Assembly: GCF_001315105.1 (NCBI RefSeq)
Contig: NZ_BAZR01000001.1
Coordinates: 642,563 to 706,562, forward strand
From: Paenibacillus sp. JCM 10914
GTDB lineage: Bacteria; Bacillota; Bacilli; Paenibacillales; Paenibacillaceae
DNA: 64,000 nucleotides
Direction of reading: 5' to 3'
The notes under the pieces were generated by a model. That model had not been told where the DNA came from. It saw only the letters and a program-made list of their open reading frames with translations, and did not search any database. This document shows, piece by piece, positions 44,537 to 54,027 of this stretch; positions within the stretch are counted from its first letter, which is position 1, and the number at the start of each line of letters is the position of its first letter. Position numbers and translations under genes: made by a program.

Positions 44537-45402
44537 GAGATCTGCTCCTTTAGCATCGCGCCCATTTCCTTTGAGCGTTCTGCGCATCGGTTAACGGCCG
44601 CGATGACCGTCTCAAAGAAATCCCCTTGATCCAGCGTTTCCAGTGCCGCTTGGGTTGAGCCGTTCGGCGAGGTGATCTTGGCCCGTAAGGTTGCCGGCGA
44701 CTCACCTGTCTGCTGGACCATACGAGCAGCACCAAGTATCGTCTGAAGTGTCAGATCATGGCTTTGTTCCGGCGTGAGTCCACCGCGGATACCGGCTGCG
44801 GTCATTGCTTCCATCATGTAGTAGAAATAAGCAGGACCGCTGCCGGAAATGCCGGTCAGTATATCCATTTTCTCTTCTTCGATAACGGTCACATTGCCAA
44901 CGGCTTCGAATAAGGTAAGCACGAGTTGACGATGTTCATCGCTGATTCCTTTGGAGAAGGAGATGCCGGTTGAACCGAGTCCGATGGACGCCGACGTATT
45001 GGGCATCGTACGGGCCAGCGGTTGCTCATTACCGAGTAAGGTGTGCGTCGTATAAATGGACAATCCCGCGATCACCGAGATAATCAGTTGATCCGCCGAT
45101 AACAAGGGCCCCAATTCTTTCAGCGCCTTGGCTGCATCCTTCGGTTTCATCGCCAGTACGATCACAGGCGAGGATTTGAGAATCTCGATTTTGGCCGGTT
45201 CATTATTGCTGATACGCACACCGTATCGTTCGCTTAATTCCACGAGACGATCGGTATTGCTGCGGTTTAACATCGTAATATGCTCCGGGAGCACGACAGA
45301 ACGGCTAATTAAGCCCCGTACGATGGCCTCTGCCATAGAGCCTGCACCATAGAAGGTGATCTCTTTGTCAATTAGAGGTCTGTTCTGAGGGGAATGACAC
45401 AT
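44533..45402 (-). CDS. proC: pyrroline-5-carboxylate reductase
   Basis: 289 aa from ATG 45402 (AAGGAGG nine bases upstream). N-terminal Rossmann ITFYGAGSMAEAIVRG; C-terminal signature GISGSGPAYFYYMMEAMTAA. It makes proline from P5C with NADPH. It follows proA by about 30 bases and overlaps mtnW (ATGA), so the last proline step and the first salvage gene are translationally coupled. Confidence 0.95.
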   Translation of the reverse strand: MCHSPQNRPLIDKEITFYGAGSMAEAIVRGLISRSVVLPEHITMLNRSNTDRLVELSERYGVRISNNEPAKIEILKSSPVIVLAMKPKDAAKALKELGPLLSADQLIISVIAGLSIYTTHTLLGNEQPLARTMPNTSASIGLGSTGISFSKGISDEHRQLVLTLFEAVGNVTVIEEEKMDILTGISGSGPAYFYYMMEAMTAAGIRGGLTPEQSHDLTLQTILGAARMVQQTGESPATLRAKITSPNGSTQAALETLDQGDFFETVIAAVNRCAERSKEMGAMLKEQIS

Positions 45403-45433
45403 CGTTGTTTCCTCCTTCAAGGATGGATTAGGT

Positions 45434-46681
45434 TTATTCGCGTATTTGACCACTACCGATAATAACATATTTGGATGAAGTAAGCGCTGGCAGCCCCATA
45501 GGGCCACGTGCATGCAGCTTTTGTGTACTAATGCCGATCTCGGCGCCAAAGCCGAATTCAAAGCCGTCGGTAAAACGGGTAGATGCGTTATGATAAACCG
45601 CTGCGGCGTCGACCTCTTGGAGAAAACGCTTGGCATTGCCTTGATTCTCCGTAACGATACACTCCGAATGCTGCGTACCATACTTGGCAATATGTGCTAA
45701 GGCCTGGTCCAGATCATCGACGATGATGACGTTTAGAATATAGTCATTATACTCGGTGGCATAGTCCTCGGTCGAACTTGGGGTAACCCAGGGTACATAC
45801 TGAAGGGTGCGGCTGCACCCGCGCAGTTCCACGTTCCGCTCTCTAAAGACGCCAGCCAAGTCGGCCAAATGCTGCTCGGCATAGTGTTGGTGAATGATTA
45901 AGGTTTCCATCGAATTGCAGACGGATGGCCTTTGGACTTTGGCATTCAAGGCGATGGCAGTTGCCATGGCTGGAGAGGCTGATTCATCCAAATACGTGTG
46001 GCAGATGCCTGCACCCGTTTCGATAACAGGAACCGTCGCGTTCATGACCACGTTCTGAATGAGCGAACTTCCTCCGCGGGGAATAATCACGTCAAGCAAG
46101 CCGTTTAGCTTCAGCATTTCGTCCACAGAAGAACGGTTAGGGTCCTCGATCAGTTGCAGTGCTTCTTTAGGCAAGGTCGTCTCTTCCATAGCCTCATGCA
46201 GGACCTCGATAATCTTACGGTTGGAGGAGAGGGCGGAGGAACCTCCCCTTAAGACGACGGCATTACCTGTCTTCAGGCATAGTCCGGCTGCATCAACGGT
46301 CACATTCGGACGCGCTTCATAGATAATGCCGATTACACCAAGTGGCACACGTTTCTTGACGATTTGTAATCCGTTCGGCCGCTCCAACGACTCGAGGGTA
46401 TCGCCAATCGGATCAGGAAGTGTTGCGATTTGACGCAATCCTTCCGCTATGTCCGCTATGCGGGTTGCATTTAACGCGAGTCGGTCCAGCAAGGAATCCG
46501 AAGTTCCGTTCTCCCTCCCTCGTTGAAGATCTTGTGCGTTGGCCTCTATGATGTCGGATGTGCGGCGGATGAGTGCGTCCGCCATCTTGAAGAGTGCTTG
46601 ATTCTTCTCCTCGGTACTCCGGTTGGCGAGATGGGAAGCTGCATTTTTAGCTAGTTGTGCTTTGATTTGAACTTCACTCAT
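45434..46681 (-). CDS. proA: glutamate-5-semialdehyde dehydrogenase (gamma-glutamyl phosphate reductase)
   Basis: 415 aa aldehyde dehydrogenase-fold enzyme, second step of proline synthesis. Typical motifs are VPLGVIGIIYEARPNVTVDA, the catalytic Cys in KVQRPSVCNSMETLI and FTDGFEFGFGAEIGISTQKL. It follows proB by 12 bases. AAGGAGG precedes the ATG. Confidence 0.97.
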   Translation of the reverse strand: MSEVQIKAQLAKNAASHLANRSTEEKNQALFKMADALIRRTSDIIEANAQDLQRGRENGTSDSLLDRLALNATRIADIAEGLRQIATLPDPIGDTLESLERPNGLQIVKKRVPLGVIGIIYEARPNVTVDAAGLCLKTGNAVVLRGGSSALSSNRKIIEVLHEAMEETTLPKEALQLIEDPNRSSVDEMLKLNGLLDVIIPRGGSSLIQNVVMNATVPVIETGAGICHTYLDESASPAMATAIALNAKVQRPSVCNSMETLIIHQHYAEQHLADLAGVFRERNVELRGCSRTLQYVPWVTPSSTEDYATEYNDYILNVIIVDDLDQALAHIAKYGTQHSECIVTENQGNAKRFLQEVDAAAVYHNASTRFTDGFEFGFGAEIGISTQKLHARGPMGLPALTSSKYVIIGSGQIRE

Positions 46682-46693
46682 GATCGTTCCTCC

Positions 46694-47797
46694 TTATTTT
46701 AAAGTAATCCATTCGTCGCGGTGAATGACTTCCAAGCGGTTGACTTCACCGATCATGCCGATAACCTGGCTGCTCGGGAGTCCGATTACGGATTGCAACT
46801 GGTCCTCGTCATAATTCACAATCCCTCTTCCGAGTCGTTCGTTATGGCTATTCATAACCTCTACGACATCCCCCGCGTGAAAGCTCCCTTCGATTCGTTT
46901 GATGCCGACGGGGAGCAGGCTGTGCCCGCCGTGCAGCAGCGCTTCTTCTGCGCCTGGATCGACCACGATCCGCCCGAGGGGAGACGACATGAAGCCAAGC
47001 CATTGTTTTTTCATCGGGAGGGAGGAGAGCTGCGTGGCGAAGTATGTTCCGCTCCCGGCCTGTTGTAATACCTTCATCATGTCTCCTGGTTCGTTGACTC
47101 TTCCGATAAAGACGGGAACTCCGCCGCGTGTGGCGATTTTGGCTGCATCGATTTTGGAGCGCATGCCGCCAGTGCCGACATCAGAACCGGCACCGCCTGC
47201 CATTCTGTAGATCTCGTCGGTAATCTCGAGAATCTCTTCGTATTTGACGGCGTCCGGCGATTTACGCGGATCTGCGGTATAAAGGCCATCCATGTCCGTT
47301 AGTATGATCAATTGCTGGGCTCGCACCATATTCGCGACGAGCGCGGACAGGGTATCGTTATCCCCGAATTTCAACTCATCGACGGAGACGGTATCATTCT
47401 CGTTAATGATCGGAATGACACCAAGCTTCAACAGTTCCTGAATCGTCATATTGGCGTTATTCATTCGTTTGCGGTTGGCGAAATCAGATCTGGTCAGCAA
47501 TATTTGCGCAGCAGTCAGCCGATGGGCAGCCAGGGCGTTCTGGTAAGCTCTCATTAGCAGCGCCTGGCCTAGTGCGGCTGCCGCTTGCTTCTCATGCAGC
47601 AGCTTCGGTCTGCTGGCGTAGCCAATCTCTCGAAACCCCGCAGCTACCGCACCGGAAGTCACCAACAGCACCTCGTGGCCCTGCGCGCGAAGAAGTGCCA
47701 GTTCCCCGGCAAAAAACAGGATCGACTCCATACTTAATCCGCCTTCATCTGTCGTGAGGGAACTGCTGCCGATTTTGACGACGATACGAGAACTCAT
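46694..47797 (-). CDS. proB: glutamate 5-kinase
   Basis: 367 aa from ATG 47797 (GGAAG eight bases upstream). The amino-acid kinase domain has VVKIGSSSLT, GAVAAGF, NENDTVSVDELKFGDND and GTGGMRSK. A C-terminal PUA domain (about 275-367) follows. It is the first committed and usually feedback-controlled step of proline synthesis. It is the first gene after a proline T-box leader, which should tie it to charging of tRNA-Pro. Confidence 0.97.
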   Translation of the reverse strand: MSSRIVVKIGSSSLTTDEGGLSMESILFFAGELALLRAQGHEVLLVTSGAVAAGFREIGYASRPKLLHEKQAAAALGQALLMRAYQNALAAHRLTAAQILLTRSDFANRKRMNNANMTIQELLKLGVIPIINENDTVSVDELKFGDNDTLSALVANMVRAQQLIILTDMDGLYTADPRKSPDAVKYEEILEITDEIYRMAGGAGSDVGTGGMRSKIDAAKIATRGGVPVFIGRVNEPGDMMKVLQQAGSGTYFATQLSSLPMKKQWLGFMSSPLGRIVVDPGAEEALLHGGHSLLPVGIKRIEGSFHAGDVVEVMNSHNERLGRGIVNYDEDQLQSVIGLPSSQVIGMIGEVNRLEVIHRDEWITLK

Positions 47798-47825
47798 GGT
47801 CATCACTTCCTTTATGTACAAAATA

Positions 47826-48090
47826 ATAAAAAAACTCCCGTCCTTAATAATAAAAGGACGAAAGTTAGCTTCCGCGGTACCACCTTTGTTGATGAGTGTA
47901 GACTCATCCGGCTTTAGCCCTGTAACAGAAGGCACTGTCCTGCGATGCAGGCCGCTCGGGGGTAGGGTTCGGAAAGAGGCATTGCGGCGAATTCTCTCAG
48001 CCCATGGAATTCGCTCTCTGATACTTCGCGCCGTAATCTTTCGTACTGGTCCCGTCTCAACGTTTGGAGTAATAACGATACACAATTCAA
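47826..48090 (-). promoter_or_regulatory. T-box riboswitch, proline-specific, upstream of proBAC-mtnWXB
   Basis: On the - strand the leader carries the T-box core GGTGGTACCGCG (about 47874-47885). A terminator follows (CGTCCTT ... AAGGACG, then GGAGTTTTTTT). Upstream, stem I has CGGGACCAGTA on the 5' side and GAACCCTACCCCCG on the 3' side, the usual AGTA/GAA loop-E pair. The specifier reads CCU (or CCC in the other register); both are proline codons. Uncharged tRNA-Pro would favour the antiterminator and read-through into proB. The whole 346-base gap between proB and mtnE is this leader and its promoter region. Confidence 0.93.
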
Positions 48091-48142
48091 TTTTCTACAG
48101 CAAGAATATCATATCACTGCCTTTTTTACAAAAGGAAAAAGG

Positions 48143-49336
48143 TCATTTAAACAGGTTCAGCTTGCCGATGCGATAGGCGGCTTCACGCATTCGTTCCTCG
48201 TCGCTAAGCAGGCCGATACGGACATAGCCCTCGCCGTGATGACCAAAGCCGATACCGGGCGCGACGGCGACCTTCGCTTCCTCTAGCAGTAAATCGGCAA
48301 AGGAAACGGAGGTAAATCCTTGCGGAACCGGCAGCCAGCTGAAGAACGAACCCGCGGGTTTTTGGGCGTCCCAACCGATTTCAGCGAGCGAACCGAAGAA
48401 GGCGTCTCGTCTTGACTGATATTTGGCGACCAGATCGTGGACACAGTCCTGCGAGGAAGTTAGTGCAGTTGCAGCCGCTGCCTGAATTCCACCGAAGAGG
48501 CTTACGTAAATATGATCTTGCAGCATATTGATCAAGGAAATGATGTTGGAGTTGCCCAGAGCAAAGCCAACTCGCCATCCGGCCATGTTGTAGGTTTTGG
48601 ACAGGGTATAGAATTCAATGCCGATCTCTTTGGCTCCCTCTGCCTGCAAGAAGCTTACAGGGCGAGCTCCGTCAAAGCCGATGGCGCCGTAGGCGAAATC
48701 ACTCGCAACGACAATGCCATTCTCGGCTGCAAAGTTGACCGTGTCCTTATAAAAGGATATCGGCGCTACCGCAGAGGTAGGGTTGTTCGGGTAATTCAGA
48801 AACATCAGCTTGGCTTTATCCCGATCGGCTTGTGATATCGCATCGTAATCCGGCAAGAAACGATTCGTTTCAAGCAGCGGCATGAACTTCATTTCTGCAC
48901 GGGCCAGTGCAACGCCTGACCAATAATCCGGATATCCCGGATCGGGTACAAGACAGACATCCCCGGGGTTCAGCAGAATTTGCGGCAATTGAACCAGCCC
49001 TGTCTTGCCTCCGAACAGAATGGCTACCTCGGTTTCTGGATCGAGATCCACGTCGTAATCTTCTTTATAACGCTGTGCCACGGCTTCCTTCAGAAAATGG
49101 AAGCCTGTAAACGGTGAATACTTGTGATATAACGGGTTGTCGGCTGCTTCTTTCAAACTTGCCACGATATGAGGCGGTGTCGGTTGATCTGGATTGCCTT
49201 GTCCAAGATTGATAACATCATGCCCAGAGCCTATCTGTCGGTTGACCTTGGATACCAAGGTCGCAAAAAATTGCGTTGGCAGCTGGGGCATTAAGTCAGA
49301 CGGTTCTATGTGGAAATGGTCAAATGTGCGGCTCAT
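48143..49336 (-). CDS. mtnE: aminotransferase of methionine salvage, MtnE type
   Basis: 397 aa fold-type I PLP aminotransferase. Motifs: INLGQGNPDQPTPPHI, VPDPGYPDYWSGV, LNYPNNPTSAV, PLP lysine in YTLSKTYNMAGWRVG. The N-terminal LPTQFFATLVSKVNRQI closely resembles B. subtilis MtnE (YkrV) as I recall it. It would transaminate ketomethylthiobutyrate to methionine. It stands directly upstream of the T-box leader, divergent from mtnU. Confidence 0.88.
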   Translation of the reverse strand: MSRTFDHFHIEPSDLMPQLPTQFFATLVSKVNRQIGSGHDVINLGQGNPDQPTPPHIVASLKEAADNPLYHKYSPFTGFHFLKEAVAQRYKEDYDVDLDPETEVAILFGGKTGLVQLPQILLNPGDVCLVPDPGYPDYWSGVALARAEMKFMPLLETNRFLPDYDAISQADRDKAKLMFLNYPNNPTSAVAPISFYKDTVNFAAENGIVVASDFAYGAIGFDGARPVSFLQAEGAKEIGIEFYTLSKTYNMAGWRVGFALGNSNIISLINMLQDHIYVSLFGGIQAAAATALTSSQDCVHDLVAKYQSRRDAFFGSLAEIGWDAQKPAGSFFSWLPVPQGFTSVSFADLLLEEAKVAVAPGIGFGHHGEGYVRIGLLSDEERMREAAYRIGKLNLFK

Positions 49337-49517
49337 TATAAATTCATCACTCCGGTTATCTAAATGGCATGTTGAAGTAGGACTTCATCACAATTAGGAT
49401 TAATTTAACACGATTTATCAGGGGTGTATAGAGGGTAATAGAGCATGAGAGTTGCGGCGTCAGGCCTCTGGAGGCTATGATATCGACAAGGAGAAACATT
49501 AACGGGAGGTCATGCTA

Positions 49518-50323
49518 ATGACAGACAGAGCGAACCAGCAGCAAATCGCACTCATCCAGGCTTATATTGAAATAGGCGATGTAGAGGCTAATATGAAGAG
49601 AATGATGGAATTGATGGAGAAAGCAGCGTCGGCGGAACATAAGCCCGATGTGATCATACTCCCGGAGATGTGGAATACAGCTATGCTTTGGATCAAATTC
49701 AGAAGCTTGCCGATCCTGATGGCAGAGAAACATCCCGGTTGCTTAGCGATTTTGCCAGTAAACACGAAATCCAGGTCGTCGGCGGCTCGGTGGCGGAAAG
49801 AATCGGAGATCGCATCTACAACAGCATGTATGTGTTCAATCGGAAGGGAGAGCAGATTGCCAAGTATTCCAAAATGCATCTCTTCCGCTTGATGGATGAG
49901 GAGAAGCATCTTCATGCCGGGGAAGAGTGCGTCACCTTCGAGCTGGATCATATGACAGCGGGAGCATCGATATGCTATGACATCCGTTTTCCGGAATTGT
50001 CACGCACCCTGGCCCTTGGCGGTGCCCAGGTATTATTCGTGCCTGCGCAATGGCCAAATCCACGGCTCCACCATTGGAGAACGCTGCTGCTATCTCGGGC
50101 GATTGAAAATCAAATGTACGTTGTAGCTTGTAATCGGGTCGGTACTAGCGGGGAGACCAGTTTCTTCGGTCATTCCATGATCATCGATCCTTGGGGCGAC
50201 GTCGTGGCAGAAGGTGGCGAGGAAGAGATGATCCTGACCGGTACGCTGGATTGCAGTTTGCCCGTCGATGTAAGAGGCCGGATTCCGGTATTTGAAGACC
50301 GCAGGCCGAACCTTTACTTTTAG
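49518..50323 (+). CDS. mtnU: carbon-nitrogen hydrolase (MtnU-type omega-amidase), frameshifted
   Basis: Start ATG 49518 with GGGAGG eight bases upstream. The nitrilase triad is visible as Glu in VIILPEMW, Lys in KYSKMHLF and Cys in SICYDIRFPEL. The frame breaks near 49680; restoring one G (ACA-GGC-TAT) gives WNTGYALDQIQKLADPDG and a protein of 268 aa ending at 50323. It sits divergently beside mtnE; in B. subtilis mtnU and mtnE are also close, and the pair could remove the alpha-keto amide made during transamination. Confidence 0.84.
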
Positions 50324-50427
50324 AATGCAGGCGACGCTGACGGTTGTATGTTCTTCAAAATATGAAGTTTCATATTTTCAGTGACGGGTATACTATGGGT
50401 AATCCGTCAGAGAGGAGGCTATACAAT

Positions 50428-50616
50428 ATGTCAGATAAGAACCATAACCAGAATAGCCAAAACAATGAGCAGGAGTTAGAGCAGAAGGATCAGTTCCGAA
50501 GCTTTGTCGAGAACGTATCCGGCGGCAACAACAGCAAAAACGAGTCGATCAAGGATCAATCGCATATGTCGGATGATCAGAACCGGATGATTGATTCACA
50601 TAATCTGCGCAAGTAA
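50428..50616 (+). CDS. small Asn/Gln-rich hydrophilic protein
   Basis: 62 aa from ATG 50428 behind GAGAGGAGG. The sequence is almost entirely polar (MSDKNHNQNSQNNEQELEQK at the start), with no hydrophobic core, so probably disordered. A strong bidirectional terminator follows. Small acidic/polar proteins of this type are common in spores, but I see no SASP signature. Function is unknown. Confidence 0.65.
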   Translation: MSDKNHNQNSQNNEQELEQKDQFRSFVENVSGGNNSKNESIKDQSHMSDDQNRMIDSHNLRK

Positions 50617-50630
50617 AGCTTGGTACAAGC

Positions 50631-50677
50631 AAAAAGAGGTTATGCCGCGGCGATCAGCCAGGCATGACCTCTTTTTA
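50631..50677 (+). terminator. bidirectional intrinsic terminator
   Basis: A 16-bp stem AAAAAGAGGTTATGCC / GGCATGACCTCTTTTT (one G-U) with a 14-base loop, between the small + gene and the converging LysR gene. Confidence 0.9.
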
Positions 50678-50678
50678 T

Positions 50679-51611
50679 TCAATGATCCCCTATGCTCTCA
50701 ACGACCAGTTTGTCCATCACTTGTTTGAAAGTGTCGATGAAAGCATCGGCGGCCTTCGAGAGATACCGGCCATTACGATAAGCAACGACCAGCGTTCGGC
50801 TCGGTACCGGTTCAGCAAAAGGTAGATAGACGGGAATAAACTCGCTTCGTCTGGCTCTAGCAATGAATCGGGGTACGAGTGTAACGCCCATCCCTGTGGC
50901 TACCAGCGATTGCAACGTCTCAATATTGTTGCTCTCAAATACGACATTGGGTTCAAAACCAGCCTCACGGCAAATGTCGAACGTCAGCTTGCGAAAGCCC
51001 TGGCCTTTTTTGAGGACAACAAAAGCTTCATTCTTGATCTCTTCGATCGTTATCGGCTGAATGGGGTCAGCTTCTGCTCGCTTTGCCAAAGGATGATGTG
51101 GCGGAACCGCGAGATCAATTATTTCTTCTCCGATTGGAATCCAGGACAGAGAAGGTTCGGTGAGAGGAAGCGCGAGCAGGCTTAGATCCGCCTTGCCGCT
51201 GGCGGTAAGCTTCTCCAGGTTCATGGAGGAGTCTTCCAGCAGGGTTATCTCGATGTCGGGGTAACCGTGCGTAAAGGCTGGAAGGACCCTTGGCAGCAGA
51301 TGTGACCCTGTTATCGGCATGCTGCCGACAACAACTTTGCCCTTGCGAAGCTGGGATATGTCAGACATTTCCTGCTTCAACTGCTCGACAGCGTCCATAA
51401 TTTTCTGAGCGTGCTCCACGAAGCTGGATCCAGCATGGGTAAGCTCTACCGAACTGGTGTTACGTTGAAACAACAGCACGCCAAGTTCCTTCTCCAGCTT
51501 GGACAGCTGTTGACTCAGGGAAGGCTGGGCGATATGAAGCTTCTCGGCAGCACGGGAGAAGTTCTTGTCAGTTGCAATTTGCAGGGTATATTGTAGTTGT
51601 CTTAGTTCCAT
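50679..51611 (-). CDS. LysR family transcriptional regulator
   Basis: 310 aa. N-terminal winged helix MELRQLQYTLQIATDKNFSR, AAEKLHIAQPSLSQQLSKLE. The effector-binding domain starts near residue 90. It diverges from leuC with a 128-base gap that contains a perfect dyad (51653-51665), so leuCD control and autoregulation are likely. The effector is unknown; CcpC-like or isopropylmalate-responsive behaviour are possible but unsupported. Confidence 0.9.
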   Translation of the reverse strand: MELRQLQYTLQIATDKNFSRAAEKLHIAQPSLSQQLSKLEKELGVLLFQRNTSSVELTHAGSSFVEHAQKIMDAVEQLKQEMSDISQLRKGKVVVGSMPITGSHLLPRVLPAFTHGYPDIEITLLEDSSMNLEKLTASGKADLSLLALPLTEPSLSWIPIGEEIIDLAVPPHHPLAKRAEADPIQPITIEEIKNEAFVVLKKGQGFRKLTFDICREAGFEPNVVFESNNIETLQSLVATGMGVTLVPRFIARARRSEFIPVYLPFAEPVPSRTLVVAYRNGRYLSKAADAFIDTFKQVMDKLVVESIGDH

Positions 51612-51652
51612 TTCCAGATCACTCCGTTATAGTTGAATCCTATTACATCTAT

Positions 51653-51694
51653 AGATATTATATCTTGGAACAATGAAGATTCAAATGTTATATT
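51653..51694 (+). promoter_or_regulatory. operator-like palindrome and leuC promoter
   Basis: AGATATTATATCT (51653-51665) is a perfect 13-base dyad. TTGGAA (51665-51670) and TATATT (51689-51694, 18-base spacer) make a plausible sigma-A promoter for leuC directly downstream. A site abutting the -35 fits LysR-type activation. Confidence 0.5.
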
Positions 51695-51739
51695 ACAGTT
51701 AACGTAATAATGGACGTAATGAACAATGGGGTGATAATG

Positions 51740-53163
51740 ATGAGTAAAAAAACGATGTTCGAAAAAATTTGGGATAACCACGTGATTCATCAGGAAGAAG
51801 GCAAGCCAGGAATTTTGTATATTGACCTGCATCTGGTTCACGAAGTAACGTCTCCACAGGCGTTCGAAGGTTTGCGTCTGAGTGGCCGCAAGGTCCGTCG
51901 TCCTGAGCTTACTTTTGCTACCATGGACCATAATGTACCGACAAAGGATCGTTTTAACATCACAGATCCGATCTCGAAGCAGCAAATCGACACCCTGACC
52001 AAGAACTGTCAGGATTTTGGTGTTACTTTGTATGATCTGGATACGATTGATCAAGGTGTTGTACACGTTATGGGTCCTGAGCTTGGATTGACTCACCCAG
52101 GTAAGACGATTGTGTGCGGCGACAGCATACTTCGACACACGGCGCATTTGGTGCCCTGGCATTCGGAATTGGTACCAGTGAGGTTGAGCATGTTATGGCT
52201 ACCCAATGCTTGCAGCAAGCGAAAGCGAAGACGATGGAGGTTCGCTTTTTCGGCGACCGGAATCCTGGCGTAACGGCCAAGGATATGATTCTGGGTGTTA
52301 TCGCTAAATACGGTACGGATTTCGCGACGGGCTATGTCATTGAGTATACCGGTGAAGCGATCCGTAACCTCTCCATGGAAGAGCGGATGACGGTATGTAA
52401 TATGTCGATTGAAGGTGGAGCAAGAGCCGGGATGATCGCACCGGATGAAACAACGTTCGAATATTTGCGTGGGCGTCAGTACGTACCGCAAAGTGAAGGA
52501 TATGATGCTGCTGTTGCTGCTTGGAAAGAGCTCGTGACGGATGAAGGCGCTGAATTTGATATCGTACTTGAGTTCGATGTTGAAACCTTGATTCCTCAAG
52601 TAACTTGGGGTACGAGTCCAGGAATGGGTACGGATATTTCCGCTAGCGTACCGAATCCGGCAAACTTCAAAACGGAGAACGAACGCAAAGCAGCTGAGAA
52701 AGCGCTGGAGTATATGGCGCTTGTACCAGGTACACCGATCTCCGAAATTCCGATCGATTATGTGTTCATCGGTTCCTGTACGAACGGACGCATCGAGGAT
52801 CTGCGTGCAGCGGCTTCGGTTGCCAAAGGCCATAAAGTATCAGATCGAGTCACGGCCATCGTTGTACCAGGTTCGGGACGCGTGAAGATTCAGGCGGAGA
52901 AGGAAGGTCTGGATAAGATCTTCACGGAAGCCGGATTTGAATGGCGTGAAGCGGGATGCAGCATGTGTCTTGCGATGAATCCGGATGTGCTGAAGCCGGG
53001 ACAGCGCTGTGCTTCTACGTCCAACCGTAACTTCGAAGGACGTCAAGGACGTGGCGGAAGAACGCATCTGGTGTCTCCTGCAATGGCTGCAGCAGCAGCC
53101 GTCAAAGGCCATTTTGTAGATGTTCGTGATTGGAATTTTGTTGCAGAAGAAGTAGTGAGCTAA
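51740..53163 (+). CDS. leuC: 3-isopropylmalate dehydratase large subunit, frameshifted
   Basis: Aconitase-family 4Fe-4S enzyme of leucine synthesis. The N-terminal part ([18 protein letters not shown] ... KTIVCGDS) and the C-terminal part ([20 protein letters not shown] ...) are in different frames. One C is missing at about 52126 (AGC-CAT), within the GDSHTSTHG signature. Cluster cysteines are seen in IGSCTNGR and [10 protein letters not shown]. Repair gives 474 aa, the usual length. The start is ATG 51740 (or 51737) behind GGGGTG. leuD follows after 21 bases. Confidence 0.93.
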
Positions 53164-53184
53164 GAAGGACGGAGGAGAACTAAT

Positions 53185-53787
53185 ATGCAAGCATTTACGA
53201 AATTAAACGGACTTGTGGCGCCGGTCGACCGCGTCAACGTAGATACCGATGCGATTATACCGAAGCAATTCTTGAAACGGATTGAGCGTACCGGCTTCGG
53301 CCAGTTCTTATTCTATGAATGGAGATTCGACGAGGAAGGCGGCAATATCGATAGTTTCTCGCTGAATCAGCCGCGATATCAAGGCTCTTCCATTCTGATA
53401 TCGCGTGCGAATTTCGGCTGCGGCTCTTCGCGTGAGCATGCACCGTGGGCAATTCTTGACTATGGTTTCCGTGTGGTCATTGCTCCTTCGTTCGCGGATA
53501 TTTTCTACAACAACTGTTTCAAGAACGGAATCCTGCCGATTAAACTGTCCGAAGAGCAGGTGGATGAGTTGTTTCAGCGTACGGAGTCCAATGAAGGCTA
53601 TCAATTGAATGTTGATCTTGAGAACAAGACCATCACGGACGAACAAGGACTGCGCATTGATTTCGACCTTGATGAACATCGCCGTCAATTCCTGTTGCAA
53701 GGCCTTGATGATATCGGTTTGACACTGCAGCATGAGAGTGCTATAGATGCTTACGAGCAGAAGCATGCAGATCGTCTGTTCGCTTAA
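53185..53787 (+). CDS. leuD: 3-isopropylmalate dehydratase small subunit
   Basis: 200 aa swivel-domain subunit that pairs with LeuC. Motifs: [39 protein letters not shown] and [24 protein letters not shown] precedes the ATG. leuA and leuB are not in the window. Confidence 0.97.
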   Translation: MQAFTKLNGLVAPVDRVNVDTDAIIPKQFLKRIERTGFGQFLFYEWRFDEEGGNIDSFSLNQPRYQGSSILISRANFGCGSSREHAPWAILDYGFRVVIAPSFADIFYNNCFKNGILPIKLSEEQVDELFQRTESNEGYQLNVDLENKTITDEQGLRIDFDLDEHRRQFLLQGLDDIGLTLQHESAIDAYEQKHADRLFA

Positions 53788-53825
53788 TCTAGCGGTTCTA
53801 AATTTTAAAAGATTACAACTTTATT

Positions 53826-53864
53826 AAACTTCCATTTCCTGTGTAGGAAATGGAAGTTTTTTTT
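53826..53864 (+). terminator. intrinsic terminator after leuD
   Basis: A 14-bp perfect stem AAACTTCCATTTCC / GGAAATGGAAGTTT (53826-53839, 53846-53859), then a continuing T run. Confidence 0.92.
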
Positions 53865-53913
53865 GGTATTATGGAATATATATGAAATCATTGCCGTGGT
53901 TGCCCGTTTAATG

Positions 53914-53951
53914 TCAGTATTTGTCCCGGCCTTCAAATGCCGGAATACTGA
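53914..53951 (+). other. hairpin in the 5' region of the first amidase gene
   Basis: TCAGTATT (53914-53921) with AATACTGA (53944-53951), and inner CCGGC (53926-53930) with GCCGG (53939-53943), separated by a 4-base bulge. No T tail. It lies 77 bases before the amidase ATG; it may be a 5' UTR structure. Nothing else is supported between the leuD terminator and 54028. Confidence 0.45.
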
Positions 53952-54027
53952 TTTACATATTTTGAGTACGTCCATATTTACTAGATTTGCACGACAAATT
54001 CAATCATGGGATGATCGAGGTGGATTC

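Noticed and set aside
49337..49517. Search for an S-box (SAM riboswitch) between mtnE and mtnU
   Set aside because: None of the conserved S-box helices or motifs can be seen; only a short GAAGT/ACTTC hairpin.
51612..51739. Search for a leucine T-box before leuC
   Set aside because: No GGTGGTACCGCG-type core or terminator is present; the gap is too short.
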